From CAZXGD01 sp046350455 (GTDB taxonomy: Bacteria > Planctomycetota > Phycisphaerae > Phycisphaerales > SM1A02), in the NCBI GenBank assembly GCA_046350455.1, contig JAXMAM010000009.1, positions 1 through 64,000 of the forward strand: 64,000 bases of DNA, in the 5' to 3' direction. The position numbers were made by a program, and so were the translations under genes. Positions 1 to 8,318 of this stretch are shown one piece after another; the stretch's first letter is position 1, and each line of letters begins with the position of its first letter. Under the pieces are notes generated by a model. It made no database searches. It was not told the origin of the DNA and saw only the letters and a list, made by a program, of their open reading frames with translations.

Positions 1-564
1 GATGAGGATCCAATCGCGAGTCGCCACGATCTGAAATATGGCGTTCAGGGGATCGGACCACTCTGGGACCAGCACCCAGACAATCCCCAGGCTGCCAAGC
101 ACGACAGGGATGGCAGCCAGCACGATGAACACGCTGCCTGCGATCCAGTACGCCTTGCGGCGGCACGCTGTGCGCTGCGCGCCGATGAGCAGCCACACCC
201 AGGCGCCGATGATGCACGCCGCCATCACGGGAATTGTGATTCGCGCCATCGCCCGGGCTTCCCCCAGCCTGAACGCGCTGACGGATGAGCCCATGGCCAC
301 GGAGACCAGGCTGATGATGGAGTACAGCACGCCGTAGATGCACATCACTCCCGTGCCCATGACCAGCCACGCTTGCGCCTTGGCGCGGGCCATGCGCCAG
401 CCTGTATTCAGCCGCCATCGCTCATGCCAGTCGTCGTGCTGCTCTGGAATCCTGCCGCACTCGGCGCATGGCTGATCGCCAGCGCGGCCCTTCAGTGGGT
501 ACTGGCACCACGGGCAGCAGACGTCGGCCAACCCGGTTGGAGCGGTGGCGGGATCCACAGGCAC
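1..564 (-). CDS. Zinc-ribbon membrane protein, partial at window edge
   Basis: This is an open frame on the minus strand that runs off the left edge; about 188 residues are visible. The N-terminus has a zinc-ribbon pattern, CPWC near residue 17 and CAEC near residue 33. At least three hydrophobic helices follow, near residues 65-90, 103-125 and 138-160. I chose GTG at 564 because an in-frame TAG lies two codons upstream; a second GTG at 558 is also possible. It starts 12 bp after the preceding gene's stop, so it is probably cotranscribed with it. The same layout of a short ribbon next to a transmembrane helix recurs in the protein at 21139-22701. Function is unknown; I see no catalytic motif. 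The C-terminus lies outside the window. Confidence 0.6.
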   Translation of the reverse strand, partial: MPVDPATAPTGLADVCCPWCQYPLKGRAGDQPCAECGRIPEQHDDWHERWRLNTGWRMARAKAQAWLVMGTGVMCIYGVLYSIISLVSVAMGSSVSAFRLGEARAMARITIPVMAACIIGAWVWLLIGAQRTACRRKAYWIAGSVFIVLAAIPVVLGSLGIVWVLVPEWSDPLNAIFQIVATRDWILI

Positions 565-576
565 AGCCTACGGCCA

Positions 577-1515
577 TCACGCGTCAAACGCAGTCTGATC
601 CAGCCGCGGATGCGGGTGAGTCCAGCGTTCCCAGAAGGTCGCCAGGGCTGCGGTCTTGCCTGGCTTCACCGGCAGGCTGGTGCGGAGCATGCCGGACGGG
701 CCTTCAAACGTGACCTGCACGTTGCCACCGCGCAGGCGCAAGTACGCCACCGAGTCATCCACCGTCCAGCGCGCCTTGCCGTGCTGCACCCAGCCTTGGC
801 CCACCACCACTGGCTCAAAGAGCGCGCCGCGCGCCACCAAGCGCCACAGGTTGATGAGCGCCACGATCGCCCACACGCCACCTGCCACCATGTTGCCTTG
901 CAGCAGGTAGAAGGCAGAGAGTGCCACCGCCACGGTTCCAAAGCGGGACTCTAGCGAGCCCCAGTACGTGCCCAGCCGCTCGGGCTCCATGGGGCTTTCA
1001 GGCCGCTCCATGGCGCGGACCACGGATTCCAGGCGCTTTTCCACCCAGGTGGTGATGCCTGTGGAGCGTGCGGTGGCGATCCATTCATCTCGGGAGCGGA
1101 ACCGCAGGATGCCGTTGCGCAACGAGCTCTTCATCATGGCCTGGTAGAGCGCAACCTGCGGTGCGCCTGGCTCTGTGCCTGCCAGCATCTGGCGCGCCTC
1201 CCAGCGCTGGTACGCGCGCCAGATGAAGTGCACGGCTGAACCAATCACCAGCATGGTGGCGATGGCCAGCGCGCCGAACGTGGCCGTGGCGGCCACGCGC
1301 CCCAGGGCAGGCCCAGCGGTTCCAGAGCCACGCAGCAGCCAGATGACCAGGGTCACCTGGCATCCAGCTGCCAGCAACGCCACCAGAACGGTGCTCACAA
1401 AGGCCAGCCACCAGCGAGGGCTGGACCAGCGCTCGGGGTACCGGAAGTAGACCGCGCACCACGGTGGTTCAGCGCGGCTGGTCTGCTGCGGAGGTGGCGC
1501 GTCTGTCAGGGACAC
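577..1515 (-). CDS. Hypothetical integral membrane protein
   Basis: A 312-residue protein starting at GTG 1515, overlapping the end of pdxH by 10 bp, so translation is probably coupled. Hydrophobic segments lie near residues 34-61, 71-96 and 195-228, with a soluble stretch rich in Arg and Glu between the second and third. A soluble C-terminal domain of about 80 residues follows. I recognise no family. It sits in a minus-strand run NYN nuclease - pdxH - this gene - zinc-ribbon membrane protein, with overlaps or gaps under 15 bp throughout, which suggests one transcript. The coding frame is convincing from the overlaps and codon use, but no function can be assigned. Confidence 0.65.
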   Translation of the reverse strand: MSLTDAPPPQQTSRAEPPWCAVYFRYPERWSSPRWWLAFVSTVLVALLAAGCQVTLVIWLLRGSGTAGPALGRVAATATFGALAIATMLVIGSAVHFIWRAYQRWEARQMLAGTEPGAPQVALYQAMMKSSLRNGILRFRSRDEWIATARSTGITTWVEKRLESVVRAMERPESPMEPERLGTYWGSLESRFGTVAVALSAFYLLQGNMVAGGVWAIVALINLWRLVARGALFEPVVVGQGWVQHGKARWTVDDSVAYLRLRGGNVQVTFEGPSGMLRTSLPVKPGKTAALATFWERWTHPHPRLDQTAFDA

Positions 1516-2144
1516 AGGCGTGTGATGGTGTACGAGCCATCATCCTGCCGCAGGTACACGATGCGGTCGTGCAGCCGGTGCTTGTGGCCCTGCCAGAACT
1601 CCACGCGGTCCAGGGCGATGCGGTAGCCGCCCCAGTGCACGGGCCGCGGAATCTCCTTGCCAGCAAAGCGCTGCTCCAACTCTGCCACCGCAGCCTCCAG
1701 CGCAGCACGCGTGCCCACGGGGCGGCTCTGCTGGCTGGCGCAGGCGTTGATGCGGTTCTCGCGCGGGCGGCTGGCCCAGTAGGCGTCGCTCTCTGCGTCG
1801 GTGGTGAGCGTCACCGTGCCTTCGATGCGCACCTGGCGGTCCAGCGGATCCCAGTGAAAGTTGCAGCACGCGCGCGGATGCACGTGCAGCGCCTCGCCCT
1901 TGCGGCTCTGGCGGTTGGTGTAGAAGACCAGCCCGCGCTCATCAAAGGCGCGGCACAGCACGATGCGCACGCTGGGTTGCCCATCTGCGTCCACGGTGGC
2001 CACGCTCATGGCGTTGGGGTTGGGAAGCGCGAGCCGCGCATGCGCGGCATCCCACCACTTCTGAAAGGCCTGCAGGGGGTGGGCTGGCGGGCGATCAAAG
2101 TCCAGCGCGCTGGCGGCATCTTCAATGGGCGGGTGCTTCATCAT
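1506..2144 (-). CDS. pdxH: Pyridoxamine 5'-phosphate oxidase
   Basis: FMN-dependent enzyme that oxidises pyridoxine or pyridoxamine 5'-phosphate to pyridoxal 5'-phosphate in the cytosol. The 212 residues match the usual family length. Family landmarks are visible in order: the N-terminal PLQAFQKWWDAA helix, the FMN-binding strand around RIVLCRAFDERGLVFYTN, the SRKGEAL segment, the DRQVRIEG strand and the SRP.E...A..Q segment. The C-terminus has the typical W..YR..P..vEFWQG block, near-complete as GGYRIALDRVEFWQG, and RLHDRIVY. The start overlaps the end of the NYN gene by 4 bp. Identification is firm from the motif order. Confidence 0.93.
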   Translation of the reverse strand: MMKHPPIEDAASALDFDRPPAHPLQAFQKWWDAAHARLALPNPNAMSVATVDADGQPSVRIVLCRAFDERGLVFYTNRQSRKGEALHVHPRACCNFHWDPLDRQVRIEGTVTLTTDAESDAYWASRPRENRINACASQQSRPVGTRAALEAAVAELEQRFAGKEIPRPVHWGGYRIALDRVEFWQGHKHRLHDRIVYLRQDDGSYTITRLCP

Positions 2145-2617
2145 GGCTCAAGTCCAAAGTATCGCAGCCAGGCGTCCACCTGGGCTGGCGTCAGGTGGTC
2201 GGGCTGGCGGCGGACAGCCACCCGGCGCTGCCGCGGCGCGTGGTTGAAGTCCCAGGCAAGCTGTCTGAGGAATGCATCCGACCCCAGCACCTGGGCGCGG
2301 CGCCGACGCGCTGCCCGCTGCACCGCGTGGTCGTTGCTGACCACGGTCATGCGGCGGGGGTGGCTGGACTCCTCCAGCATGCGCTCGATGACCGCGTCCG
2401 CGCTCACCCCGCCACCGGCGTACTGGATGCGCACCGTGCCATGCCCTCGCTCTGGCACACCCTTGGGGCGCGTGCCATCGCAGACCAAGACCACCTGCTG
2501 ACGGCCCCAGCGGCTGCCAGCGATGAGATCCGCCAGGTCAGCAGGCTCTGGGCCAGCCAGGTCTGGCGGGAGCACGCCAGTCACATGCGTCACGTTGTAG
2601 GCATCCACGACCAGCAT
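2141..2617 (-). CDS. NYN-domain (YacP/Rae1-like) putative ribonuclease
   Basis: A 158-residue protein starting MLVVDAYNVTH, the characteristic first strand of the NYN (PIN-like) fold in the YacP/DUF901 family. Acidic metal-ligand candidates are Asp5 in VVDAYN, the Asp in VLVCDGTRP, the Asp in SADAVIER and the Asp in VVSNDHAV. This last block is the typical VVTSD/VVSND signature of the family. Known members such as Bacillus Rae1 cut mRNA on the ribosome; assigning the same substrate here is an inference. The gene diverges from rpsU, with a 109-bp intergenic region, and heads a compact minus-strand cluster with pdxH. Confidence 0.8.
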   Translation of the reverse strand: MLVVDAYNVTHVTGVLPPDLAGPEPADLADLIAGSRWGRQQVVLVCDGTRPKGVPERGHGTVRIQYAGGGVSADAVIERMLEESSHPRRMTVVSNDHAVQRAARRRRAQVLGSDAFLRQLAWDFNHAPRQRRVAVRRQPDHLTPAQVDAWLRYFGLEP

Positions 2618-2646
2618 GACTTATTGGCCACATGGTAGGGCAGGGC

Positions 2647-2676
2647 TTTGCAAGGGGGCGGGGATTCGGGTCTAAT
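2647..2676 (+). promoter_or_regulatory. Possible rpsU promoter
   Basis: In the divergent gap between the NYN gene and rpsU there is TTTGCA at 2647 (4 of 6 to a -35 box), an 18-bp spacer and TCTAAT at 2671 (5 of 6 to a -10 box). It points towards rpsU, whose ATG is at 2727. A short inverted repeat CGCTC/GAGCG follows in the leader. This is a visual match only. Confidence 0.35.
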
Positions 2677-2726
2677 GCAGCGCTCGCCCCACAGGAGCGG
2701 GCGGTCAACGAAAGGCACTCTCGAAT

Positions 2727-3017
2727 ATGGCGATCAAGGTCAAGGCACGCGGCGGCGAGACCGTCGAACAGATGGTCCGGCGCTTCAAGAAGCTGTGTGA
2801 GAAGGAAGGGCTGACCAAGGAGGTCAAGCGCCGCCAGTATTACGAGAAGCCCTCTGAGACCAAGCGCCGCAACTCTCGGCGTGGCCCACGCCCAGCACCC
2901 GCTGGCCGTCCCGGCGCACGTCCAGGCACGCCCGCAGCGCGTCCTGCCACGCGCAGCAGCAGCGGCAGCGCGCGCACTGGCGGCCGCTCTGGCGGTCGCG
3001 GTCCATCCCGCGGCTGA
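2727..3017 (+). CDS. rpsU: 30S ribosomal protein S21 with basic C-terminal extension
   Basis: The first 55 or so residues carry the S21 signature: MAIKVKARGGETVEQMVRRF, then KKLCEKEGL, the basic KRRQYYEKPSE block and KRR. S21 binds the 30S platform near the anti-Shine-Dalgarno region. Standard S21 is about 60-75 residues. This one continues for about 40 residues of Arg, Pro, Gly, Ala and Ser low-complexity sequence, likely disordered and RNA-contacting. The stop TGA overlaps the ATG of rsfS by one base, so the two are translationally coupled. The identity is firm; any role for the tail is inferred. Confidence 0.92.
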   Translation: MAIKVKARGGETVEQMVRRFKKLCEKEGLTKEVKRRQYYEKPSETKRRNSRRGPRPAPAGRPGARPGTPAARPATRSSSGSARTGGRSGGRGPSRG

Positions 3018-3406
3018 TGATCCGGTCCCGTTCCAAGAGTGACGCCGCCGCCAGCAGGGCGTTCGCGGTGGAGTTGGCGCGTGCCTGCGCCGATGACAAG
3101 TGCCAGGATGTGGTGGTGCTGGATGTCAGCGCCATCAGCCAGATCTGCGACTACCTGGTGATCGGTTCGGGCACCAGCGATCGGCAGATGAAGTCTGTGG
3201 CGCAGAACCTGGAAGACCTGGGCAAGGAGCAGGGGACGCCGCCATTCCGGTCCAACCGCGACGAAGGCACCACGTGGATCGTGGTGGACTTTGTGGAGAC
3301 GGTGGTGCACCTGTTCGAGCCAGCCCAGCGCGAGTACTACGACCTGGAAGGCCTGTGGCGCGACGGCGCTGTGGTGGATTGGCGGCGCGAGAGCCATGCT
3401 GCGTGA
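3017..3406 (+). CDS. rsfS: Ribosome silencing factor RsfS
   Basis: A 129-residue member of the RsfS/Iojap family, which binds L14 on the 50S subunit and blocks subunit joining in starved cells. Visible family blocks are the strand DVVVLDVSAISQICDYLVIG, the GTSDRQMKSVAQ helix, the W.VVDF.....HLF turn (WIVVDFVETVVHLF) and the terminal YYDLEGLW segment. The length is normal. It is sandwiched between rpsU (1-bp overlap) and panD (11-bp overlap), so the three genes form a tight operon. Confidence 0.93.
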   Translation: MIRSRSKSDAAASRAFAVELARACADDKCQDVVVLDVSAISQICDYLVIGSGTSDRQMKSVAQNLEDLGKEQGTPPFRSNRDEGTTWIVVDFVETVVHLFEPAQREYYDLEGLWRDGAVVDWRRESHAA

Positions 3407-3767
3407 CGCGCTCTGCGCCAAGATCCACCGTGCCACAGTCACGGCCTGCGAGCCGGACTATGTGGGCAGCCTGACGGTGGACGCCGATCTGATGGACGCC
3501 TGCGGCATGCGCGCCAACGAGCGCGTCCTGGTGGCGGACGTCACCAGCGGCAGCCGCTTTGAGACATACCTGTTCCGCGGCAAGCGCGGCTCTGGCGTGG
3601 TGTGCGTCAACGGAGCGGCCGCCCGCTTGTCCGGCATCGGGCACCTGATCATCGTGATGACGTTCTGCCACCTGACGCCCGAGGAGTTCGCCACGCACCG
3701 CCCCAAGGTGGTGCTGCCCACTCCAGAGAACCGGGTGGGGCGCGTCATCGAATACGCAGCAGAGTAG
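3396..3767 (+). CDS. panD: Aspartate 1-decarboxylase proenzyme
   Basis: Pyruvoyl enzyme that converts L-aspartate to beta-alanine for pantothenate and CoA. The chain is made as a proenzyme and self-cleaves between Gly24 and Ser25; both residues are at exactly those positions (YVGS). The 123 residues also contain the conserved VNGAAA block, the G.G..LI..F strand (GIGHLIIVMTF) and a terminal P.V sequence. The ATG at 3396 lies inside the last codons of rsfS. A longer in-frame ORF upstream is only a read-through of the rsfS region. Confidence 0.94.
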   Translation: MLRDALCAKIHRATVTACEPDYVGSLTVDADLMDACGMRANERVLVADVTSGSRFETYLFRGKRGSGVVCVNGAAARLSGIGHLIIVMTFCHLTPEEFATHRPKVVLPTPENRVGRVIEYAAE

Positions 3768-3819
3768 GCCTGCCTTGGCGCGCCGCGCGCGCGTGGCATG
3801 CCGCACTGGAGCTGAACCC

Positions 3820-5652
3820 ATGTTGCCAAGCCTTTCGTTCTGTGTCGCTGCGTTGGTCGCAGCGGTGACTGTTGCGCCCCCCACCGCGCCCAAGGATGGA
3901 TGGACTGGCCTCTGGATGGGCCGCACCACTGGCCCGCGCACGCTGGACGTGATGGTGGACGTGCTGGCCACGGAGCCCACGCCGTCGGGGCGCATCTCGC
4001 TGCCCACGGCGGGCATCCTGGACCAGGAGCTGGCCGCCATGAAGGTGGCGGACGGCACGCTGCGTGGCGCGTGGAACCCTGGCATCGGCCGCGTGGAGCT
4101 GGAGGTGAAGGTCACGCCAGACGCAGACGCGCTGGAGGGATCTGTGACCATGGTGGTGCCAGGTGTGAAGGACGCGCAGGTGCTGCCCGTGCGGCTGTTC
4201 CACACTGTGCGCGCTGAGAAGGCGCCAGGCGCTGTGGACTGGGTGGGAACGCTCACCTTGCCAGAGCTTTCGCTGGAGATGGGACTCACGCTGGCCACGC
4301 TGCCAGATGGCAAGGCGCTAGGGGCCTTTGACGTGCCAGCCCAGGGCGTGAGCAAGCTGCCGGTGCTGGCCACGATAAAGGATGGCACGTGGGTCATCGT
4401 GGTGCCCCTGCAGGTGCCAGCGCACCTTGTGCTTGCGCCGAAGGGCGAGGAGCTGGTGGGGCAGTTCTCGCAGGGCACCGTGGTGAAGGACATGACGTTC
4501 AAGCGCGGCCAGGCCAAGGCAGGCTTGGCTGCTGGTGGTGCAGCCGCAGGAGACGCTGCAGCGTCCGCCCGCCCGCAGACACCCAAGCCGCCCTTTCCCT
4601 ACACCGAGCAGGAGGTGAAGATCCCGCATCGCACTGGCCACGTGCTGGCAGGCACCTTCACGCTTCCAGAGGGCGCCAGCCCAGAGGCCCGCGTGCCAGC
4701 GGTGGTGCTGGCCACAGGCAGCGGGCCACAGGACCGCAACGAGACCCTGCTGGGGCACCAGCCATTCCGCGTGCTGGCCGACGCACTGGCCCGGGCTGGC
4801 ATCGCCGTGCTGCGCTGCGATGATCGCGGCACGGGGCAGAGCACAGGCGCGTTCTCCACCGCCACGTCGCTTGACTTTGCCAACGATGTGGCCACCCAGT
4901 TCTGGTGGCTCACGCAGAACCCCAACGTGGACCCCAGGCGCATTGGACTGCTGGGCCACAGCGAAGGCGGCCTGCTGGTGGCCATGGTGGCGGCGGACGC
5001 TGTGGTGGGCAAGGAGGCTGTGCAGCCAGCGTTCCTGGCGCTGCTTGCTGGTCCCGGCGTGCCTGGCCACGCAGTGCTGCGCGTGCAGAACGAGGCGCTG
5101 CTGAAGGCCTCTGGCGTGACTGGGCAGGAGCTGGAGGACCTGGTGCAGGCGCACAGCGCTGTGATGGACGCAGCCATGGCCAATGCGCAGGGCGCGGCGC
5201 TCACAGCGCGCGTGGCCAATCTGGTGCATCTCCAGCTGCAGCTGGCCAGCAAGCAGGGCCAGACAGTCACCCCAGAGGAGGAGAAGGCCATGGTGGACCA
5301 GGCTGTCGCCAGCCTGCAGCACCCATGGATGCGCGTCTTCCTGCGCATGGATCCAGCAGCCTCGCTGCGCGTGGTGAAGTGCCCGTGCCTGGTGCTGAAT
5401 GGCTCGCTGGACACGCAGGTGGTGCCAAGCCAGAATCTCCCGCCCATCAAGGCAGCGCTGGAGGCGTCGGGCGCGCGCTTCACCATCCACGAATACCCCG
5501 GCCTCAACCACCTGTTCCAGCCTTGCAAGACTGGCTCGCCCAGCGAGTATGCGCAGATTGACATCACCATGGACCCGCTGGTGCTTCACGATGTGGCCGA
5601 GTGGATCCGCACCACCACGGGCGTGACCACGCCCTGGAAGAAGGCGCCGTAG
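3820..5652 (+). CDS. Secreted alpha/beta hydrolase (serine esterase/peptidase-like)
   Basis: A 610-residue precursor. I start it at ATG 3820, preceded by GGAG, because this gives a clear signal peptide (MLPSLSFCVAALVAAVTVA); a frame from 3775 would bury it. The first 240 residues are a beta-rich domain without a recognised signature, then an Ala-rich linker near residue 245. The C-terminal half is an alpha/beta hydrolase: oxyanion-region TGSGPQDRNE, the dipeptide-rich DDRGTGQS, and nucleophile elbow GHSEGG with Ser381. A likely acid Asp follows in LNGSLDTQV and His in GLNHLFQ. This order matches periplasmic esterases and peptidases of the S9/S15-like group; the substrate is unknown. trmB begins 2 bp after its stop. 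Confidence 0.8.
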   Translation: MLPSLSFCVAALVAAVTVAPPTAPKDGWTGLWMGRTTGPRTLDVMVDVLATEPTPSGRISLPTAGILDQELAAMKVADGTLRGAWNPGIGRVELEVKVTPDADALEGSVTMVVPGVKDAQVLPVRLFHTVRAEKAPGAVDWVGTLTLPELSLEMGLTLATLPDGKALGAFDVPAQGVSKLPVLATIKDGTWVIVVPLQVPAHLVLAPKGEELVGQFSQGTVVKDMTFKRGQAKAGLAAGGAAAGDAAASARPQTPKPPFPYTEQEVKIPHRTGHVLAGTFTLPEGASPEARVPAVVLATGSGPQDRNETLLGHQPFRVLADALARAGIAVLRCDDRGTGQSTGAFSTATSLDFANDVATQFWWLTQNPNVDPRRIGLLGHSEGGLLVAMVAADAVVGKEAVQPAFLALLAGPGVPGHAVLRVQNEALLKASGVTGQELEDLVQAHSAVMDAAMANAQGAALTARVANLVHLQLQLASKQGQTVTPEEEKAMVDQAVASLQHPWMRVFLRMDPAASLRVVKCPCLVLNGSLDTQVVPSQNLPPIKAALEASGARFTIHEYPGLNHLFQPCKTGSPSEYAQIDITMDPLVLHDVAEWIRTTTGVTTPWKKAP

Positions 5653-5654
5653 CT

Positions 5655-6311
5655 GTGTCGCACGGCCTGGGACATGGACGGCCATTGGATCCCGGCGCAG
5701 TGGGACTGTCCCAGCGGGATCTGCCACCACCCGAGGAGGGGCGCCTGGGGCCAGCGTGGTTCTTCCCAGCGCGGCCAGACGCGCCCTTTGAGCTGGAGAT
5801 CGGCAGCGGCAAGGGCACCTTCCTCCTGCAGGAGGCGGCGCTTCATCCGGACGTGAACTATCTGGGCATCGAGTACGCAGGCGAGTTCTATCGCTACGCC
5901 GCAGACCGCATCCGCCGCGCGCAGGTGCCCAACGTGCGCATGCTCTACGCCGACGCGCTGGAGTTTGTCACGCACTGGATGCCCGACGCGTGTTGCCGGG
6001 TGGTGCACCTGTACTTCAGCGATCCCTGGCCCAAGGCGCGGCACCACAAGCGGCGCGTGGTGCAGGACCACACGCTGCTGCAGTTCCACCGTGTGCTGGC
6101 CGCTGGCGGCGAGCTGCGCCTGGTGACAGACCACCCGGCGCTGTGGCAGTGGTACGTGGACCACGCCGCGCGCCACACGCACCTGTTCCAGCAGCGCGCG
6201 TTCGAGAAACCGCAAAGCGCTGGCGCGGATGAAGTGGTGGGCACCAACTTCGAGCGGAAGTACCGCCGCGAAGGCCGCCCCTTCCACGCCATGACGCTGG
6301 TCAAGCAGTGA
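5655..6311 (+). CDS. trmB: tRNA (guanine-46-N7)-methyltransferase
   Basis: SAM-dependent methylation of G46 in tRNA variable loops. Motifs include the SAM-binding ELEIGSGKGTFL, GIEYAGEFYRYAADR, the acidic LYADALEF and the family hallmark HLYFSDPWPKARHHKRRV. The C-terminal block GTNFERKYRREGRP is also diagnostic. I prefer GTG 5655, which follows the upstream stop by 2 bp and gives 218 residues; an earlier GTG at 5601 would lie inside the hydrolase gene. It converges on the STAS gene, with only 9 bp between stops. Confidence 0.92.
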   Translation: MSHGLGHGRPLDPGAVGLSQRDLPPPEEGRLGPAWFFPARPDAPFELEIGSGKGTFLLQEAALHPDVNYLGIEYAGEFYRYAADRIRRAQVPNVRMLYADALEFVTHWMPDACCRVVHLYFSDPWPKARHHKRRVVQDHTLLQFHRVLAAGGELRLVTDHPALWQWYVDHAARHTHLFQQRAFEKPQSAGADEVVGTNFERKYRREGRPFHAMTLVKQ

Positions 6312-6320
6312 CGGGCGTGA

Positions 6321-6668
6321 TCAGCCCTTGGGCCGGAAGGCCAGGCGGGCCTGCGCCACGTCTGGATAGATCTCAAAGACCTTGTCCATGCGGGTGAGCG
6401 CCAGCACCTGCGCGGTGAACCCGCGCACGCCAGCCAGCTTGACCTCGCCGCCCAGCTCGCGCATGCGCTTGTGGAGCAGCAGCATCTTGGCCAGGCCTGT
6501 GCTGGTGATGATGTCCAGCCGCGAGCAGTCCACGATGACGCCCCGCATGCCGCACTCGATGGACTTCTGCACCACGTCGTAGATCTGCGTGGCTGTGCCG
6601 TGATTCAGCCCGCCGTCCGCGGTGATCACCACCACCATGTCGTCTGCGTCGGAAAGATAGGTCTCCAT
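6321..6668 (-). CDS. STAS-domain protein (anti-sigma-factor-antagonist type)
   Basis: A 115-residue single STAS domain. Strand and helix order fit: VVVITADGGLNHGTA, the helix IYDVVQKSIE, the strand GVIVDCSRLDIITSTGLAKML and the closing helix. The usual phosphorylated Ser lies in the DxSS/T loop; here the loop is DIITSTGLA, so Ser56 or a Thr would be the site. Such proteins bind anti-sigma kinases or sit in stressosome-like switches. No partner kinase of the RsbW type is adjacent, although a histidine kinase lies 400 bp away. The longer frame back to 7046 overlaps the Cys-rich gene and is not credible, so the start is ATG 6668. Confidence 0.8.
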   Translation of the reverse strand: METYLSDADDMVVVITADGGLNHGTATQIYDVVQKSIECGMRGVIVDCSRLDIITSTGLAKMLLLHKRMRELGGEVKLAGVRGFTAQVLALTRMDKVFEIYPDVAQARLAFRPKG

Positions 6669-6699
6669 GGCCGGGAGAGAGCGTATCCCAAGCGGCGCC

Positions 6700-7038
6700 C
6701 TATTCGGGCCGCCTCCACCCCAAATCGGGGTCCTTTTGCAGGACGGCCGCGCTCTGGCGGACGCATCGGAGGCACGCGGTGGCCCCTGCATTTTCAGCGT
6801 GCTTCCAGCTGCGTTCCGTGCGGTTTTCAAGGCACAGCGTGCAGGTGGCGCCCGCCGCCTCCTGGCCACCGCTCTGGAGCACCAGGACGGTGTACGCCCG
6901 CGCCAGGCAGTCGCCGCAGATGCAGCTGCCGCGGTGCCCCTCCACCATCGGCCGGGTGTCGGTCCACGGCTGCAGGCAGAAGTCGCACAGGACATCGGCC
7001 ATCTGGAGGTCTTCTGGGTCGCAACCATTTCTTTGCAT
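6700..7038 (-). CDS. Cysteine-rich putative zinc-binding protein
   Basis: A 112-residue protein with regularly spaced Cys pairs: CDFC near residue 18, CICGDC near 39, CTLC near 66 and CLRC near 90. This suggests two zinc sites, in the manner of small ClpX-type or ribbon domains. I recognise no named family. It is divergent from the histidine kinase, with 23 bp between start codons. On its own strand GATAAT lies 8 bp before the ATG and there is no Shine-Dalgarno sequence, so the mRNA may be leaderless. Possible roles are protein binding or regulation; nothing in the sequence decides. Confidence 0.6.
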   Translation of the reverse strand: MQRNGCDPEDLQMADVLCDFCLQPWTDTRPMVEGHRGSCICGDCLARAYTVLVLQSGGQEAAGATCTLCLENRTERSWKHAENAGATACLRCVRQSAAVLQKDPDLGWRRPE

Positions 7039-7061
7039 GCGGGCACATTATCATTCGGCGC

Positions 7062-8315
7062 ATGGCTCGCAAGACGGGCTCACTGGCCGCCCGCGCGTTG
7101 GCGCTGTTTGGCGTGGGCATGGCGCTCATCCTGACCACTGTGGTGGCGTGCTCGTGGTGGGTGTCCGACCGCCTTGTGTCCGACCTCCGGCTGGAGGCCG
7201 CGGCTGGCACCGACCCCGGCGATCTGGCCGACGCTGCAGAGGCGCAGCTCTCCTTTCTGCACTGGACCATGCTGCTGGGCGCGGTGCTGGTCTTTTCGGC
7301 GGCGCTCTTCTTCTTCTGGTTCATCCTCAGCCGCCAGGTGCTGCGCCCTGTGCGCCAGCTGGGCGATACCGCCGAACGCGTGGGCCGCGGCGAGATGACC
7401 GCGCGCTCCCAGCTGCGCACGGGCGACGAGCTGGAGGCGTTCGCCACCACCTTCAACCGCATGCTGGACGAGGGCGAGCGCGCCCAGAAGCAGCTGCGCG
7501 CCATGAACGAGGCGCTGGACCTGAAGGTGGGCGAGCTGTCCGAGGCCAATGTGGGCCTGGGCGAGAGCAACCGGCTGAAGAGCGAATTCCTGGCCAACGT
7601 CAGCCATGAGCTGCGCACGCCGCTGAACTCCATCATCGGGTTCGCAGATCTCCTGGCGGAGATTGCCCGCGAGGACAGCAGCGCGGACCCCAAGCGCGTC
7701 CGCTACATCCAGAACATCCAGCGCAGCGGACGCAGCCTGCTGGACATGATCAACGAGCTGCTGGACATGGCCAAGATCGAGGCTGGCCGCATGGAAGTCT
7801 CCATCGCGCCGCTAAGCGTGGCGGACCTGGCCGAGGGCCTGCAGGCCATCCTGCGCCCGCTGGCGCAGCAGAAGCGCATCGAGGTGGAGCTGCGCGTGCC
7901 GGCGGACATGCCGCGCGTGGAGACAGACGCTGGCAAGCTGCAGCAGATCCTCTACAACTTCCTCTCCAACGCCATCAAGTTCTCGCCAGAGGACGGCGTG
8001 ATCATCGTGACCGCGCAGAACGTGCACCGGGAAGGCCAGCCAGAAGCCGTGCGCCTGAGCGTGACCGACCACGGCCCTGGCGTGCCAGCCGACATGCAGG
8101 ACACGATCTTTGAGAAGTTTCGGCAGGTGGACGCCAGCCACACTCGCCGCGCAGGCGGCACTGGGCTTGGCCTGGCCATCTGCCGTGAGCTGGCAGAACT
8201 CTTGGGATGCACGGTGGGGCTCATCAGCGAGCCTGGCCGCGGCAGCACCTTCTGGGTGGAGGTGCCGCTGGTGCACAAGCCCAAGCAGCTCAGGCCGCTC
8301 ATGGCGGGACGCTAG
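7062..8315 (+). CDS. Membrane sensor histidine kinase
   Basis: A 417-residue kinase. TM1 is near residues 8-32 and TM2 near 67-92, with only about 35 residues between them, so the extracytoplasmic sensor is very small. A HAMP domain (LRPVRQLGDTAERV...GDELEAFATTFNRM) and a coiled coil (LRAMNEALDLKVGELSEAN) follow. The HisKA box is SHELRTPLNSIIGF with His182. ATP-binding boxes are N (NFLSNAIKFSPE), G1 (DHGPGVP), F (IFEKFRQVD) and G2 (GGTGLGLAI). There is no receiver domain and no adjacent response regulator, so its partner is elsewhere. Start ATG 7062 has TATCAT 7 bp upstream and no Shine-Dalgarno sequence. The next gene starts 3 bp after its stop. Confidence 0.88.
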   Translation: MARKTGSLAARALALFGVGMALILTTVVACSWWVSDRLVSDLRLEAAAGTDPGDLADAAEAQLSFLHWTMLLGAVLVFSAALFFFWFILSRQVLRPVRQLGDTAERVGRGEMTARSQLRTGDELEAFATTFNRMLDEGERAQKQLRAMNEALDLKVGELSEANVGLGESNRLKSEFLANVSHELRTPLNSIIGFADLLAEIAREDSSADPKRVRYIQNIQRSGRSLLDMINELLDMAKIEAGRMEVSIAPLSVADLAEGLQAILRPLAQQKRIEVELRVPADMPRVETDAGKLQQILYNFLSNAIKFSPEDGVIIVTAQNVHREGQPEAVRLSVTDHGPGVPADMQDTIFEKFRQVDASHTRRAGGTGLGLAICRELAELLGCTVGLISEPGRGSTFWVEVPLVHKPKQLRPLMAGR

Positions 8316-8318
8316 CCC

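Noticed and set aside
6471..8315. Longer histidine kinase start
   Set aside because: The upstream part overlaps the STAS and Cys-rich genes; ATG 7062 opens directly into TM1.
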